Assembly: GCA_025210375.1 (NCBI GenBank)
Contig: JAOASB010000029.1
Span: forward strand, 186,001-250,000
Reading direction: 5' to 3'
DNA: 64,000 bases
Source: Maledivibacter sp.
GTDB lineage: Bacteria; Bacillota; Clostridia; Peptostreptococcales; Caminicellaceae
Within the stretch, counting starts at the first letter, position 1. Each line of letters opens with the position of its first letter. The position numbers and the translations under genes were made by a program. Positions 45,134 to 54,064 of this stretch are shown here, piece by piece. Under the pieces are notes generated by a model. It was not told where the DNA came from. It saw only the letters and a program-made list of their open reading frames with translations, and did not search any database.

Positions 45134-46678
45134 TCATCCCCTGCTTACCTGATTGATAACATCTATGATACTTCCATCACGGTATTCAACTACAGCAACA
45201 ATCTTATCTGTATATTCAATTGGCTTTGGCTCTCCAGTAGTCCTTAATGCCATATCCCTTAGGTCTTCAATGGTAACAATAGGCAATCCTCTATCTTTAA
45301 GGGCTTCAATTAAATCCCTACGTCTTGGATTAATAGCTATTCCCCTATCAGTTACTAAAACATCCACTGTCTCCCCCGGTGTGATAACAGTATTTACACG
45401 ATTTACTACAGTTGGAATTCTACCTCGAATAAGGGGAGCAACAATTATTGACATCTTTGAACCTGCGGCTGTATCTGAATGGCCTCCAGAAGCTCCACGT
45501 ATTACTCCATCGGAGCCAGTTATCACATTAACATTAAAGTCTATATCTATTTCTAGGGCACTTAATATTACCACATCTAATTTGTTTACAAAGCTTCCTT
45601 TGTTATGGGGATTTGCATATAGCGATGCATCTATTTCATGATGATTTGGATTATTTATGATTGACTCACAAGCCGCCAAATCAAAGGTTTGCACATCAAA
45701 TAAATGCTCTATAAGCCCCTCTTCATAAAGCTCAACCATTGGCTTTGTAATTCCACCTAATGCAAATTTCCCTTTAACTCCCTTATCCTTCATCTCTTCC
45801 TTTAAAAATCTTGTAACAGCTAATGATGATCCTCCAGACCCCGTTTGAAATGAAAAACCATCTTTAAAATATCCTGAATTAACTATAACTTTGCTGGCAT
45901 ACTCTGCAATTAGCAATTCCTTAGGATTTTTAGTATACCTAGTTGCCCCAGAGGCTATTCCATTTGGATCTCCTATGGAATCCACCTTTACAACATAATC
46001 AACATCGGTCTGACAAATACTTGCAGGAAAATTGGGATAAGGCACTAAGTCATCGGTAATGAGAACCACTGTATCTGCATACTTGGCATCTACTTTAGAA
46101 TATCCCAATGACCCACATATTGTATTTGCTCCCTTACCACTGGCATTACCATACTCATCACATCGGGGCATACCTAGAAATGCAATATCAATATGTATAT
46201 CTCCTGCTTCAATAGCCCTTGCTCTACCACCATGGGAACGTATAACAACTGGCTTTTTCATTATCCCATTAGAGATGGCTTCTGCTAATTCACCCCTAAC
46301 CCCACTTGTATAAATTCCTGTAATCACTCCACTTTCTACATACTTCTTAAGTGATTCATGAACGGTGGTCAGAGAACTAGGAGCGATTGTAATATCCTTG
46401 ATGCCCATTTTAGCTATTATCTCAATTACCATGTTTATAATATAGTCACCATTTCTAAAATGGTGGTGGAAGGAAATCGTCATTCCATCCTTTATACCTG
46501 CTTTTTTTATGGCTTCTTCTAAGCCGTCAATTACTTTACTATCCTTTGGTTTTACCTGCCTTAACAGGGGGGCTGCTTTTCTTCCGACTGGTTCATTTTT
46601 AAAGGGTGCAGAATAGTTATGTACCTCTTTATATCCAATAATACTTTTAGGAACTTCCCGTCCGATGGAATTCTTCAT
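45134..46678 (-). CDS. citF: Citrate lyase alpha subunit (citrate:acetyl-ACP transferase)
   Basis: 514 residues of the CitF/CoA-transferase fold. Recognisable are TISFHHHFRNGDY near the N-terminus, the glycine-rich SFQTGSGGSSLAVTRF segment and VNVITGSDGVIRGASGGHSDTAAGSKM near the C-terminus. It exchanges acetyl for citryl on CitD. One nucleotide separates it from citE. Confidence 0.96.
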   Translation of the reverse strand: MKNSIGREVPKSIIGYKEVHNYSAPFKNEPVGRKAAPLLRQVKPKDSKVIDGLEEAIKKAGIKDGMTISFHHHFRNGDYIINMVIEIIAKMGIKDITIAPSSLTTVHESLKKYVESGVITGIYTSGVRGELAEAISNGIMKKPVVIRSHGGRARAIEAGDIHIDIAFLGMPRCDEYGNASGKGANTICGSLGYSKVDAKYADTVVLITDDLVPYPNFPASICQTDVDYVVKVDSIGDPNGIASGATRYTKNPKELLIAEYASKVIVNSGYFKDGFSFQTGSGGSSLAVTRFLKEEMKDKGVKGKFALGGITKPMVELYEEGLIEHLFDVQTFDLAACESIINNPNHHEIDASLYANPHNKGSFVNKLDVVILSALEIDIDFNVNVITGSDGVIRGASGGHSDTAAGSKMSIIVAPLIRGRIPTVVNRVNTVITPGETVDVLVTDRGIAINPRRRDLIEALKDRGLPIVTIEDLRDMALRTTGEPKPIEYTDKIVAVVEYRDGSIIDVINQVSRG

Positions 46679-46679
46679 T

Positions 46680-47570
46680 TTACTGTCCCTCCTTCTCCAT
46701 ACCAGATACCTTAGCTAATTCCAATATTCTTTCAGCTCTTTCAACAATAGGTTTATCGATCATTTTTCCATTAAGGGAAACCACTCCTAAGCCCTTTTCC
46801 TTGGCTTCTTTTATTGCTTCTATAACCCTTTTGGAGTGCTGTATTTCCTTTTTATTAGGTGCATATATTCCATGGACTGGAGCAATCTGTCTTGGATTTA
46901 TTATGGACTTTCCATCAAATCCCAATTGTTTTATATGCTCAACTTCCCTACGAAAGCCCTCTTCGTTGTTTACATCGGAGTAAACAGTATCTAGTGCATA
47001 TATTCCTGCGGCACGAGCTGCCACTAGTATTTGACTTCTTGCATATAAAAGCTCTATTCCCTCTGGGCTCCTTTTGGTCTTCATATTTGTTACAAAGTCC
47101 TCTGCTCCAATTGCTATACCAATTAATCTTGAACTTGCCTGAGCTATTTCCAATGCGTTTATAACACCTAATGGACTCTCAATTGCACCCATCATCTTAG
47201 TTGAACCTATGGGGCGTCCAATTTTTCTTTCAACCTCTTCTATTATCTCTTCTACATCCAATATATCCTGAGCCGTCTCTGTCTTAGGCAGCCGAATAAC
47301 ATCTACTCCAGCCCTGACCATGGCTTCTATATCATTTCGACCATAGGGCGAATCTAATCCATTAATTCTTACAACAATCTCCGTATCCCCATAATCCATG
47401 GTTTTTACAGCATTATAAACCAATAGTCTTGCTGAATCCTTTTCTGAAAGAGAAATGGAATCCTCTAAATCAAACATCAATGAGTCTGCTCCATAGATAT
47501 GGGCATCTGCAAGCATACCAGGGTTACTACCTGGAACGTACATCATTGTTCTCCTAAGTCTCTTTTCCAT
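46680..47570 (-). CDS. citE: Citrate lyase beta subunit (citryl-ACP lyase)
   Basis: 296 residues with a CitE/HpcH TIM barrel. It has RRTMMYVPGSNPGMLADA at the N-terminus, MFDLEDSISLSEKDSAR with metal ligands, VRINGLDSPYG, and MGAIESPLGVINA. It cleaves citryl-ACP to acetyl-ACP and oxaloacetate. It is directly adjacent to citD and citF, as usual. Confidence 0.96.
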   Translation of the reverse strand: MEKRLRRTMMYVPGSNPGMLADAHIYGADSLMFDLEDSISLSEKDSARLLVYNAVKTMDYGDTEIVVRINGLDSPYGRNDIEAMVRAGVDVIRLPKTETAQDILDVEEIIEEVERKIGRPIGSTKMMGAIESPLGVINALEIAQASSRLIGIAIGAEDFVTNMKTKRSPEGIELLYARSQILVAARAAGIYALDTVYSDVNNEEGFRREVEHIKQLGFDGKSIINPRQIAPVHGIYAPNKKEIQHSKRVIEAIKEAKEKGLGVVSLNGKMIDKPIVERAERILELAKVSGMEKEGQ

Positions 47571-47867
47571 CTATAATAACCCCCAATCCATCTCATTTTC
47601 CTTCTGTGCTGACCTCATAACTGCACTCTGTACCCTAGCACGTATAGTACAGTCTAAGGCCCCACGATCAACTGCCCTTACTATCACATCGGTTACATTT
47701 AACTCTTTAAGTGTTTCTAATATAACTTTTCTAATTTGATCCCCAAATTGCTTTTCCACTGAGCTGCTTAGATATATTTTAATACCAGACTCTTCATTTT
47801 TTTCTATTACTACATTGATATCACTTGATTCCATTGTTCCTGCCATACCTGTCTTTACAATTTTCAT
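47571..47867 (-). CDS. citD: Citrate lyase gamma subunit (acyl carrier protein)
   Basis: 98 residues. The opening MKIVKTGMAGTMESSD includes Ser14, the position that carries the phosphoribosyl-dephospho-CoA arm in the Klebsiella protein. The later region contains DRGALDCTIRARVQSAV. It abuts citE with no gap. Confidence 0.95.
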   Translation of the reverse strand: MKIVKTGMAGTMESSDINVVIEKNEESGIKIYLSSSVEKQFGDQIRKVILETLKELNVTDVIVRAVDRGALDCTIRARVQSAVMRSAQKENEMDWGLL

Positions 47868-47907
47868 TTTTGTCCCCCCTTTAGGTTGATTTCTTAGTAC
47901 TCCTTAA

Positions 47908-47976
47908 TTAAGGCATATGGAAAGAAATAGTTTAAATAACAAGTGAAATGACCTATTTATTTTTTGAATATGCCTA
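47908..47976. repeat. Small inverted-repeat family D between citC and citD
   Basis: Arms TTAAGGCATATGGAAAGAAATAG and (reverse) TTAGGCATATTCAAAAAATAAATAG enclose a short centre. A segment matching the right arm (GGCATATTCAAAAAATAAA, then TGGTCAT) recurs at 24283-24312. It has no ORF. It might act as a 5' or intercistronic hairpin in the citrate transcript. Confidence 0.5.
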
Positions 47977-49023
47977 ATGTCTATTTAAAGAAGCATCTTG
48001 AATTTTTTTTATTACAGCTTCACCTTCCTTTGAAGTTAAAAAAGAATAGGTTGAAGGTGGAACTATGTCCCTAGTTTTTTCTATTTCACTATTTAAAATA
48101 TATGATCTAACCTGCGATGCACTAATATATACATCATCCATAGATTTTCGAGGAATCTCCTTTACCTCAATTCCATGCTGGGGCAATATTTTCTTTAATG
48201 ACTCATTATATGTATTTGTGATATCACAATATGGTTCTTCACCAACATATCGTCTATTTATTCCAAGGCAGGGCCCAATATATTTCCCAAAAACCCTTGC
48301 ATCTAAAGCGGTATGCAATTGAGCAATCTGGGATTTTTCCTTTATAAAATATGATGGAAAGGTAGCATTTGAAATAATATAATTACCGCCTTCATGGATA
48401 GTGACATTTTTAATATCCTTTACCCCTTCCTTTATCAGGCTCATTCGAATCCCATAGGGAAAACTGGATTCATCAGAGGATAAAACGAAAATATGTAAAT
48501 GATCACTTTCCCTCGATGCCCTTTCAATTAAGTACCTATGTCCAAATGTGAAGGGGTTTCCATTCATGACAATAGCACTTATCCTTTGCCCATCTACTTT
48601 GTACCTTCCCAATTTATCTAAATAGTTTCCTAAGCCATCAGGTCGATTTTCCATTAGTACTACCTTATTATCAACCTCTTCTATAACATGAAAACCTAAA
48701 AACTCAAAGCTCTTCTTAGCAGATGGTTTTGTAAATAAAAATATATCGTCCACATTACGTAGGTATTGAATGCGTATTAATTCACTCATAAGCATATTTA
48801 ATACCTTTCCTCCTTGATAAAGCTTATTTACAGCTATACACCTCAAGGTATTAGCTTTGACTCCACCCACAGCAATTAATTTTTCTTCATCAAAAATACC
48901 TACCATTTCTTCTATTGATGGGTCTATAGTCAAATCATTCTGCTCCAAAAGATTAAGCACTTTTTCCATTGTATTTTCTTCATGAATATTTATTTTTTGG
49001 ATTTGAAATTCATCATATGCCAT
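47974..49023 (-). CDS. citC: [Citrate (pro-3S)-lyase] ligase
   Basis: 349 residues. An N-terminal acetyltransferase-like region (about 1-135) is followed by an adenylyltransferase-type domain with the HxGH-like motif in VMNGNPFTFGHRYLIERAS and later SASQVRSYI. CitC acetylates the prosthetic group of CitD with ATP and acetate, switching the lyase on. It is first gene of the citC-D-E-F-X-tctC-B-A row, with a roughly 290-nt leader upstream. Confidence 0.95.
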   Translation of the reverse strand: MAYDEFQIQKINIHEENTMEKVLNLLEQNDLTIDPSIEEMVGIFDEEKLIAVGGVKANTLRCIAVNKLYQGGKVLNMLMSELIRIQYLRNVDDIFLFTKPSAKKSFEFLGFHVIEEVDNKVVLMENRPDGLGNYLDKLGRYKVDGQRISAIVMNGNPFTFGHRYLIERASRESDHLHIFVLSSDESSFPYGIRMSLIKEGVKDIKNVTIHEGGNYIISNATFPSYFIKEKSQIAQLHTALDARVFGKYIGPCLGINRRYVGEEPYCDITNTYNESLKKILPQHGIEVKEIPRKSMDDVYISASQVRSYILNSEIEKTRDIVPPSTYSFLTSKEGEAVIKKIQDASLNRH

Positions 49024-49100
49024 AGATACCTTTCCTCCAGGCTAAACATGTATAGATTCACCCTAAACTCTCTATAAATGGGTTCTACATAATAAACAAC

Positions 49101-49155
49101 AAAAAAGGCCAGCATATAAAATTCCTAGAATATCTAAGAATTTTATATACTGACC
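49101..49155 (-). terminator. Strong hairpin terminator in the citG-citC gap
   Basis: On the minus strand GGTCAGTATATAAAATTC pairs with GGAATTTTATATGCTGGCC (about 18 bp, two G-T pairs) and is followed by TTTTTTGTTGTTT. It lies about 75 nt before the citC start. It may end the citG transcript or be a regulated attenuator in the citC leader, because a promoter lies upstream of it. Confidence 0.8.
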
Positions 49156-49319
49156 TTTGATAGCTTAACAAATTTGTTATCTCTCGCTTTGTCAATATAC
49201 ATATTATTAAATTGCATTTTAAGACTTTATGATTTTCTACCCCTCTTGTCTTGTTCATGGTCTACACTCAGCATCCATAACAAGCCCAAGAACATGTTAG
49301 AAAACGTTTTTTCAAGTTT

Positions 49320-49348
49320 ATTATACAACAAAATTTATAAGAATACAA
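49320..49348 (-). promoter_or_regulatory. Sigma-A promoter for the citC operon
   Basis: On the minus strand TTGTAT (49343-49348) and TATAAT (49320-49325) are 17 bp apart. Transcription would start near 49313 and pass through the hairpin at 49101-49155 before citC. No other gene is seen in 49024-49366. Confidence 0.65.
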
Positions 49349-49366
49349 TATTTTTTATTGCTTTTT

Positions 49367-50257
49367 TTATGCATTCAATGTCTCTATAAAATACATCATT
49401 ATGGTAACAGCTAGTAAATCAGCTGAACCCCCAGGGCTCACCCAATGCTTTATGCACCATTGGTCAAATCCCTTAATAGCCTCAATCCCTTCTAAAGAAA
49501 AAATACCGCCTATCTCAATAATTCTTTTGCCTCGATTTTGTACCTCTTTTAGCATTTCAATATTATGACGTCCAAGAATATTTGAATCCTCTGTATGGGC
49601 CATTAAATGTAATAACACCTGCACCAATCTGTCATTCAGTGATCCTGTTTTAGATATCATTAGTTTCTTTAACAAAGGCAATCCATAATCCATAACCGTT
49701 TTAAATCCTGATGCAACTTCTCCTCGTATCCCAGTAACTCCATATTTTACATATAATTTCTCACCATAGGTTAGCTGCTTATGAAATGTTTTACTTGTTA
49801 ATTCCCTTTCAACCAAGCCCTCCGTCATATATATTACTTGTTCACATATATCTGGGGCACACCAAGTACGATTTGGATTCATCCTATAAAGATATCCTAT
49901 AACTGCACATATAATTCCTAGGGAAAAAACCAGCCCCTTATGGGTGTTTACATTTTTTGTAATAAAAAACATTCTTTCTTCACCTTTGATTCCGAAAGAT
50001 CGAATGGACTTTAATAGATTTTTGATAGACCCCGTATGTTCTATACCTGCCAACGTACAATCATAAAACATTTCTCCAAGCACAGAGCTACTATCCATGA
50101 AGGTAAAAAAATTCATATCATTATGGGCCCCGTTATTATTTCGGTCTACTAATCCTGGTTTTGGCGTAGCAGAGACTTCATAGAGAAGAGAACGAACAGC
50201 CATGGACTCTATCTCTTTTGCAAAACAATTTTTATTCTTCAAGATCATCTCTCCCAT
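49367..50257 (-). CDS. citG: Triphosphoribosyl-dephospho-CoA synthase
   Basis: About 296 residues. It carries the CitG/MdcB phrases SLLYEVSATPKPGLVDRNNNGAHNDMNFFTFMDSS near the N-terminus, then NTHKGLVFSLG and YGVTGIRGEVASGF. It makes the 2'-(5''-triphosphoribosyl)-3'-dephospho-CoA precursor used by CitX. The start is uncertain: ATG 50257 is chosen, with a TTG at 50281 or a downstream TTG also possible. It is separated from the citC operon by about 340 bp. The 135-bp gap upstream shows nothing else. Confidence 0.92.
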   Translation of the reverse strand: MGEMILKNKNCFAKEIESMAVRSLLYEVSATPKPGLVDRNNNGAHNDMNFFTFMDSSSVLGEMFYDCTLAGIEHTGSIKNLLKSIRSFGIKGEERMFFITKNVNTHKGLVFSLGIICAVIGYLYRMNPNRTWCAPDICEQVIYMTEGLVERELTSKTFHKQLTYGEKLYVKYGVTGIRGEVASGFKTVMDYGLPLLKKLMISKTGSLNDRLVQVLLHLMAHTEDSNILGRHNIEMLKEVQNRGKRIIEIGGIFSLEGIEAIKGFDQWCIKHWVSPGGSADLLAVTIMMYFIETLNA

Positions 50258-50392
50258 GTTTTCCAAGCATATCAGCTCCAATAATACCTAATTTGTTTTC
50301 TCATATACTATAAATGATAACCCATGTTGCTAATTAATTTCAAGTATAAAAAGGGGAGGACGGGGATGACCAAATACTAATTTTAGATATAT

Positions 50393-52783
50393 TTATTTTT
50401 TCTTCCTCATTATCAAAATAGAGCTTACTATGATAAAACATAGGATAGCTGTAATAAAAATAATGTAATTCCTTATTTGCTTATTTGATATTATTTTTTT
50501 TATATCCTTCTTTTTATCTTCCTGTTCTTTGATAGGCTTTTCTTCTTTTTTATCATCTGGGATTCCATAATAGTTTGACTGTACATTACCTGACTTTCCT
50601 ATTATTACTGCATTTCCCCTTAATTCATTTATAAGCTGAAAGTCAGTCAAAAACTCCTTAGCCCAGCTTAACCCTTGGTCTTTAGTGGCAGTAATTATAA
50701 GTGCTTTTTTGCTTTCATCAAATGGTGATTTAAGAAGCTGCAAAGAAGCTAAATCATTATTATAATCATCTAATAATGTTATCCTTTCATTAGATATAAA
50801 TCTTTGAAATTCCTTATCAAACTTAATGTGCAATTTATCATTCATAGATTTTATAATACTATTTTTAATTGGAGTCCCAATAATAATTAAGTTCTTATCC
50901 TTAAATTGATTAGTATCTCCATCAAAAATTAAAGCTTCTATATCATCCAAACTATTAACATTACGACCTAGGGCACTAGCTATACTTCCCACTATGCTCA
51001 TTTCGTAGGAAGATGGACTTCTAGGAACTACTACCATCAGATCATTAAATCTCTTATTTGTAATAAAAGGATTTTCATAGTTCTCAAAAAAACTATCATT
51101 TCTTTTTTCATGGGGTAAATATAAGTATGATTCATTTGAAATATATGCCCAAGAGTTGCTATCACGTCTATAATTACAATCTTGACTATCTAATTCTAGA
51201 TAAAAAACTATTTCAATATTATAATAATCGTTTTCTTTCACTTCTTTAGGTATTTCTATGTCAAATCCATCATTATTTGCGGTTTCATAATCCAGCTTTT
51301 TACTTCCAATTGGCACATCATTCAAGTATACTGTTAACACGGATCTTTCAAAATTTAAAACCTCAGAATACCTCATATCAATATGTAAAAGTGATCCCTC
51401 TTTTACAATCCAACTTTTAGGTATATTAACCCCAAAGGTAGCTTTTTGATAAAATATTCCTTCTAATTTAATGTTTGAATAACCTAGGTCTTTTAGGTAA
51501 ATATACTGAGATTCCTTTGGGCTTTCCTCATCCATCTTTAGTATATTAGGTATAAACTGATAGGATTTATCCATTTGGGCTATGATATTATCATTAGATA
51601 GTGCCTTTACAGCCTGTTGACTGCTTTTTTTATCATCAGATAATATAATTAGCATCTTATAATTACTATTATAAGGAGAACCTAACTCCTTAATCAATGC
51701 ATTATTTGAACTCAAATTAATTTCTTCCTGGGATAATAAGTCCAATATTTCCTTTGGAGTATTATCCTTGCTTCCAATATAAATTATATTACTTTTATCC
51801 TTATTAGCAGCTTCACTGAACCTTGATATATTAATATCTAGCTTTGAATAGGGATATCTTTGCCCAAAATTAGCTGCTAAAACCATGGCCGCATTTACCT
51901 CATTGCTGCTAAAATTATCTGGTATAACTATCATATTGTTTAATGGGTTATTATTTGTTTCTTTTAAGTATGGGTATGGATATTCTTTTAAACTCAAGCT
52001 ATCATTTTTTTCCGCAAATTCTATATGAACATAGGAGTCTTTATGAAATACTATCCAATTCCCTGGGTTTATGATATCAGTACAGGGTTCATCTGTGATT
52101 CTATGATAAACCTTTATTTTAACTTCATTAAATCCTTGCTGAATTTTATCTAATGGAATAGGCACTCTTATCTTTTCTTTGTTTACACCCTTATCATATA
52201 AAAGAACGCTGTAAATTGGAGAATTATTTACTTCAATGGTTAAAGTGGAATTTCTATAGTTCTTTATTTGACTTTGACTAAAAATCAATTCTAAATAGGA
52301 GTTATCCTTAACCTCCCAGTACTTGTTGATGTCAACAAAAAATGTATGACTTCCAAAAATACCATCTATGGTAATATCCTCATTTAAATGATAGTTCTTA
52401 GCTTCTATTTCTTTAGTTACACCGGCCACTTTGTATAGATTTTGCTCTAGGCTATTATTATTAGTAGTATTACTCTCTCCAATAATTATCTTCTTTACAT
52501 ATCCATCAATTCCTATTTTTGTAAGATTCTTGAGGACTATGTTCGCCTTAAGCTTATCTTCATATGGTCCTATATAAATCCAAATTTTATCTTTTTCCTC
52601 CTTATATGCAGGAAGTTCATTCTTTATTAAAAGATCATATACCTTGTTAGCATTATATTGACTCTGAAACACTCCTGCCTGGACTACATATTTTTCATTG
52701 GCATTTGCTTGGGTATAGATTAGACTAAGATTTAAAATACAAATAAATATTACACATGAAATAAAGATTTTTAATTTTTTCAT
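50393..52783 (-). CDS. BcsB-like exopolysaccharide protein with N-terminal SPOR domain (YdaN-like)
   Basis: 796 residues. A signal sequence (1-28) is followed by a SPOR-type repeat (about 30-100, KYVVQAGVFQSQYNANKVYDLL) and two BcsB-like carbohydrate-binding/flavodoxin-like halves (about 125-450 and 455-750), each starting with a KLEGIFY/IDGIFGSHTF jelly-roll strand. A C-terminal membrane helix precedes RKKK. BcsB partners the cellulose synthase-type glycosyltransferase at the membrane. It is last gene of an operon matching B. subtilis ydaJKLMN. The SPOR domain is unusual for this family and suggests septal peptidoglycan contact. Confidence 0.87.
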   Translation of the reverse strand: MKKLKIFISCVIFICILNLSLIYTQANANEKYVVQAGVFQSQYNANKVYDLLIKNELPAYKEEKDKIWIYIGPYEDKLKANIVLKNLTKIGIDGYVKKIIIGESNTTNNNSLEQNLYKVAGVTKEIEAKNYHLNEDITIDGIFGSHTFFVDINKYWEVKDNSYLELIFSQSQIKNYRNSTLTIEVNNSPIYSVLLYDKGVNKEKIRVPIPLDKIQQGFNEVKIKVYHRITDEPCTDIINPGNWIVFHKDSYVHIEFAEKNDSLSLKEYPYPYLKETNNNPLNNMIVIPDNFSSNEVNAAMVLAANFGQRYPYSKLDINISRFSEAANKDKSNIIYIGSKDNTPKEILDLLSQEEINLSSNNALIKELGSPYNSNYKMLIILSDDKKSSQQAVKALSNDNIIAQMDKSYQFIPNILKMDEESPKESQYIYLKDLGYSNIKLEGIFYQKATFGVNIPKSWIVKEGSLLHIDMRYSEVLNFERSVLTVYLNDVPIGSKKLDYETANNDGFDIEIPKEVKENDYYNIEIVFYLELDSQDCNYRRDSNSWAYISNESYLYLPHEKRNDSFFENYENPFITNKRFNDLMVVVPRSPSSYEMSIVGSIASALGRNVNSLDDIEALIFDGDTNQFKDKNLIIIGTPIKNSIIKSMNDKLHIKFDKEFQRFISNERITLLDDYNNDLASLQLLKSPFDESKKALIITATKDQGLSWAKEFLTDFQLINELRGNAVIIGKSGNVQSNYYGIPDDKKEEKPIKEQEDKKKDIKKIISNKQIRNYIIFITAILCFIIVSSILIMRKKK

Positions 52784-52797
52784 TCTCTCACCCCAAT

Positions 52798-54060
52798 TTA
52801 GAACCTCTCTGTCTTATACCACTTCGTTTCTTTTTTCAATAAAACATCCTTAAAATATAATATTATTCCTTTGATAGCAACTACCATCCATAGCTGGCAA
52901 TATGTAAAATACATAAGTGCAACTATTAAAATATTTTTGTAGTTACTTTCTCCCTTCTCCATGGTTAAGGTTATGCTTACTTCTAGAATAAACAAAATAT
53001 AGGCAAGTATCCAAAGGAGTAAATAGTTGCTGGATAAGCCTATCTTTATATTAGTAAATAACCCTAATATAAAAATAATGTCTGATATTATAACCGATGA
53101 TAGAAAGAAAAAGTATACGGAAAAAAAGTAATATAAATCAAATAAAACACTTTTTGTTTTTTCCCTAAAAATATTTCTTATATATTTAACAAGTACATAT
53201 ACATTTCCCTTTGCCCATCTTGTTCTCTGCTTGAACCAAACTCTAAGCTTTTCTGGCTCCTGTTCCCAGGTGACAGCCAAGGGCATAAATCCTATTCTAT
53301 AACCCATTTTATATATCCTAAAGCTAATCTCAGTATCCTCTGCTATAGCATGTATATCCCATCCTCCAAGGGCTTCCACAATACTTTTTCTAATGATAAA
53401 ATTAGTTCCTGGAATGGTACAAAGTCTAAATAATTGCCATCTTCCTGCCTGAGCCATCCATTGAAAGCTTAGGGTTTCGATATTTATAAATCTCGTTAAA
53501 AGGTTTTTACTTTTATTTCTGGTTCTAAACTTTCCTATTACTGCCCCTAACTCCCTTGAATTAGTAATAGCATATACTAAATATCTTAAAGCCAATTTTT
53601 CCGGAGTGTTATCGGCATCATAAACTGCGATAAACTCACCCCTAGAGTTTTTATAACCTATATTTAATGCATTAGATTTTCCTTTACCCCCAGTTATTTT
53701 GTCGGTAGTAATGACTTTTAATCTTCCCTTGCCATATGTTTTTTTTATTTCTTCTAATATTTTTCCCGTATTATCACTGGAATTATCGTTTATAACAATA
53801 ACCTCTAATTTATCTTCTGGATAATTGAGGGATAACATAGACATCACAGTTTTACCAATAACTTTTTCTTCATTATGGGCTGGTATCAATATGGATACAG
53901 AGGGAAACTCTTTAAGTTCCTTAAGTATATTTATTTTCTTTCCCATAGAAGTAGTATAAAACCTATATCCACTGAAGGTTAGAAATATGTTTAATAATAA
54001 AAGAACCCAGGTAGAAATCAAAGAATATAGAAAAAAATAGTCTATTACATTTAAGCCCAT
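52798..54060 (-). CDS. Membrane glycosyltransferase family 2, polysaccharide synthase (YdaM-like)
   Basis: 420 residues. An N-terminal helix is followed by a GT2 domain with IPAHNEEKVIGKTV, AVYDADNTPE (donor-binding DxD), AEDTEISFR and the processive-synthase motif QRTRW in FKQRTRWAKGN. Two or three C-terminal helices follow. This is the BcsA/PgaC-type layout without a PilZ domain. It lies 4 nt downstream of the DUF2334 gene and 14 nt upstream of the BcsB-like gene. Confidence 0.94.
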   Translation of the reverse strand: MGLNVIDYFFLYSLISTWVLLLLNIFLTFSGYRFYTTSMGKKINILKELKEFPSVSILIPAHNEEKVIGKTVMSMLSLNYPEDKLEVIVINDNSSDNTGKILEEIKKTYGKGRLKVITTDKITGGKGKSNALNIGYKNSRGEFIAVYDADNTPEKLALRYLVYAITNSRELGAVIGKFRTRNKSKNLLTRFINIETLSFQWMAQAGRWQLFRLCTIPGTNFIIRKSIVEALGGWDIHAIAEDTEISFRIYKMGYRIGFMPLAVTWEQEPEKLRVWFKQRTRWAKGNVYVLVKYIRNIFREKTKSVLFDLYYFFSVYFFFLSSVIISDIIFILGLFTNIKIGLSSNYLLLWILAYILFILEVSITLTMEKGESNYKNILIVALMYFTYCQLWMVVAIKGIILYFKDVLLKKETKWYKTERF

Positions 54061-54064
54061 ATTA

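Noticed and set aside
49174..49389. Plus-strand ORF in the citG-citC gap, and a 22-codon minus-strand ORF inside the leader
   Set aside because: Neither has a ribosome binding site. The first overlaps the end of citG, and the second has no supporting context.
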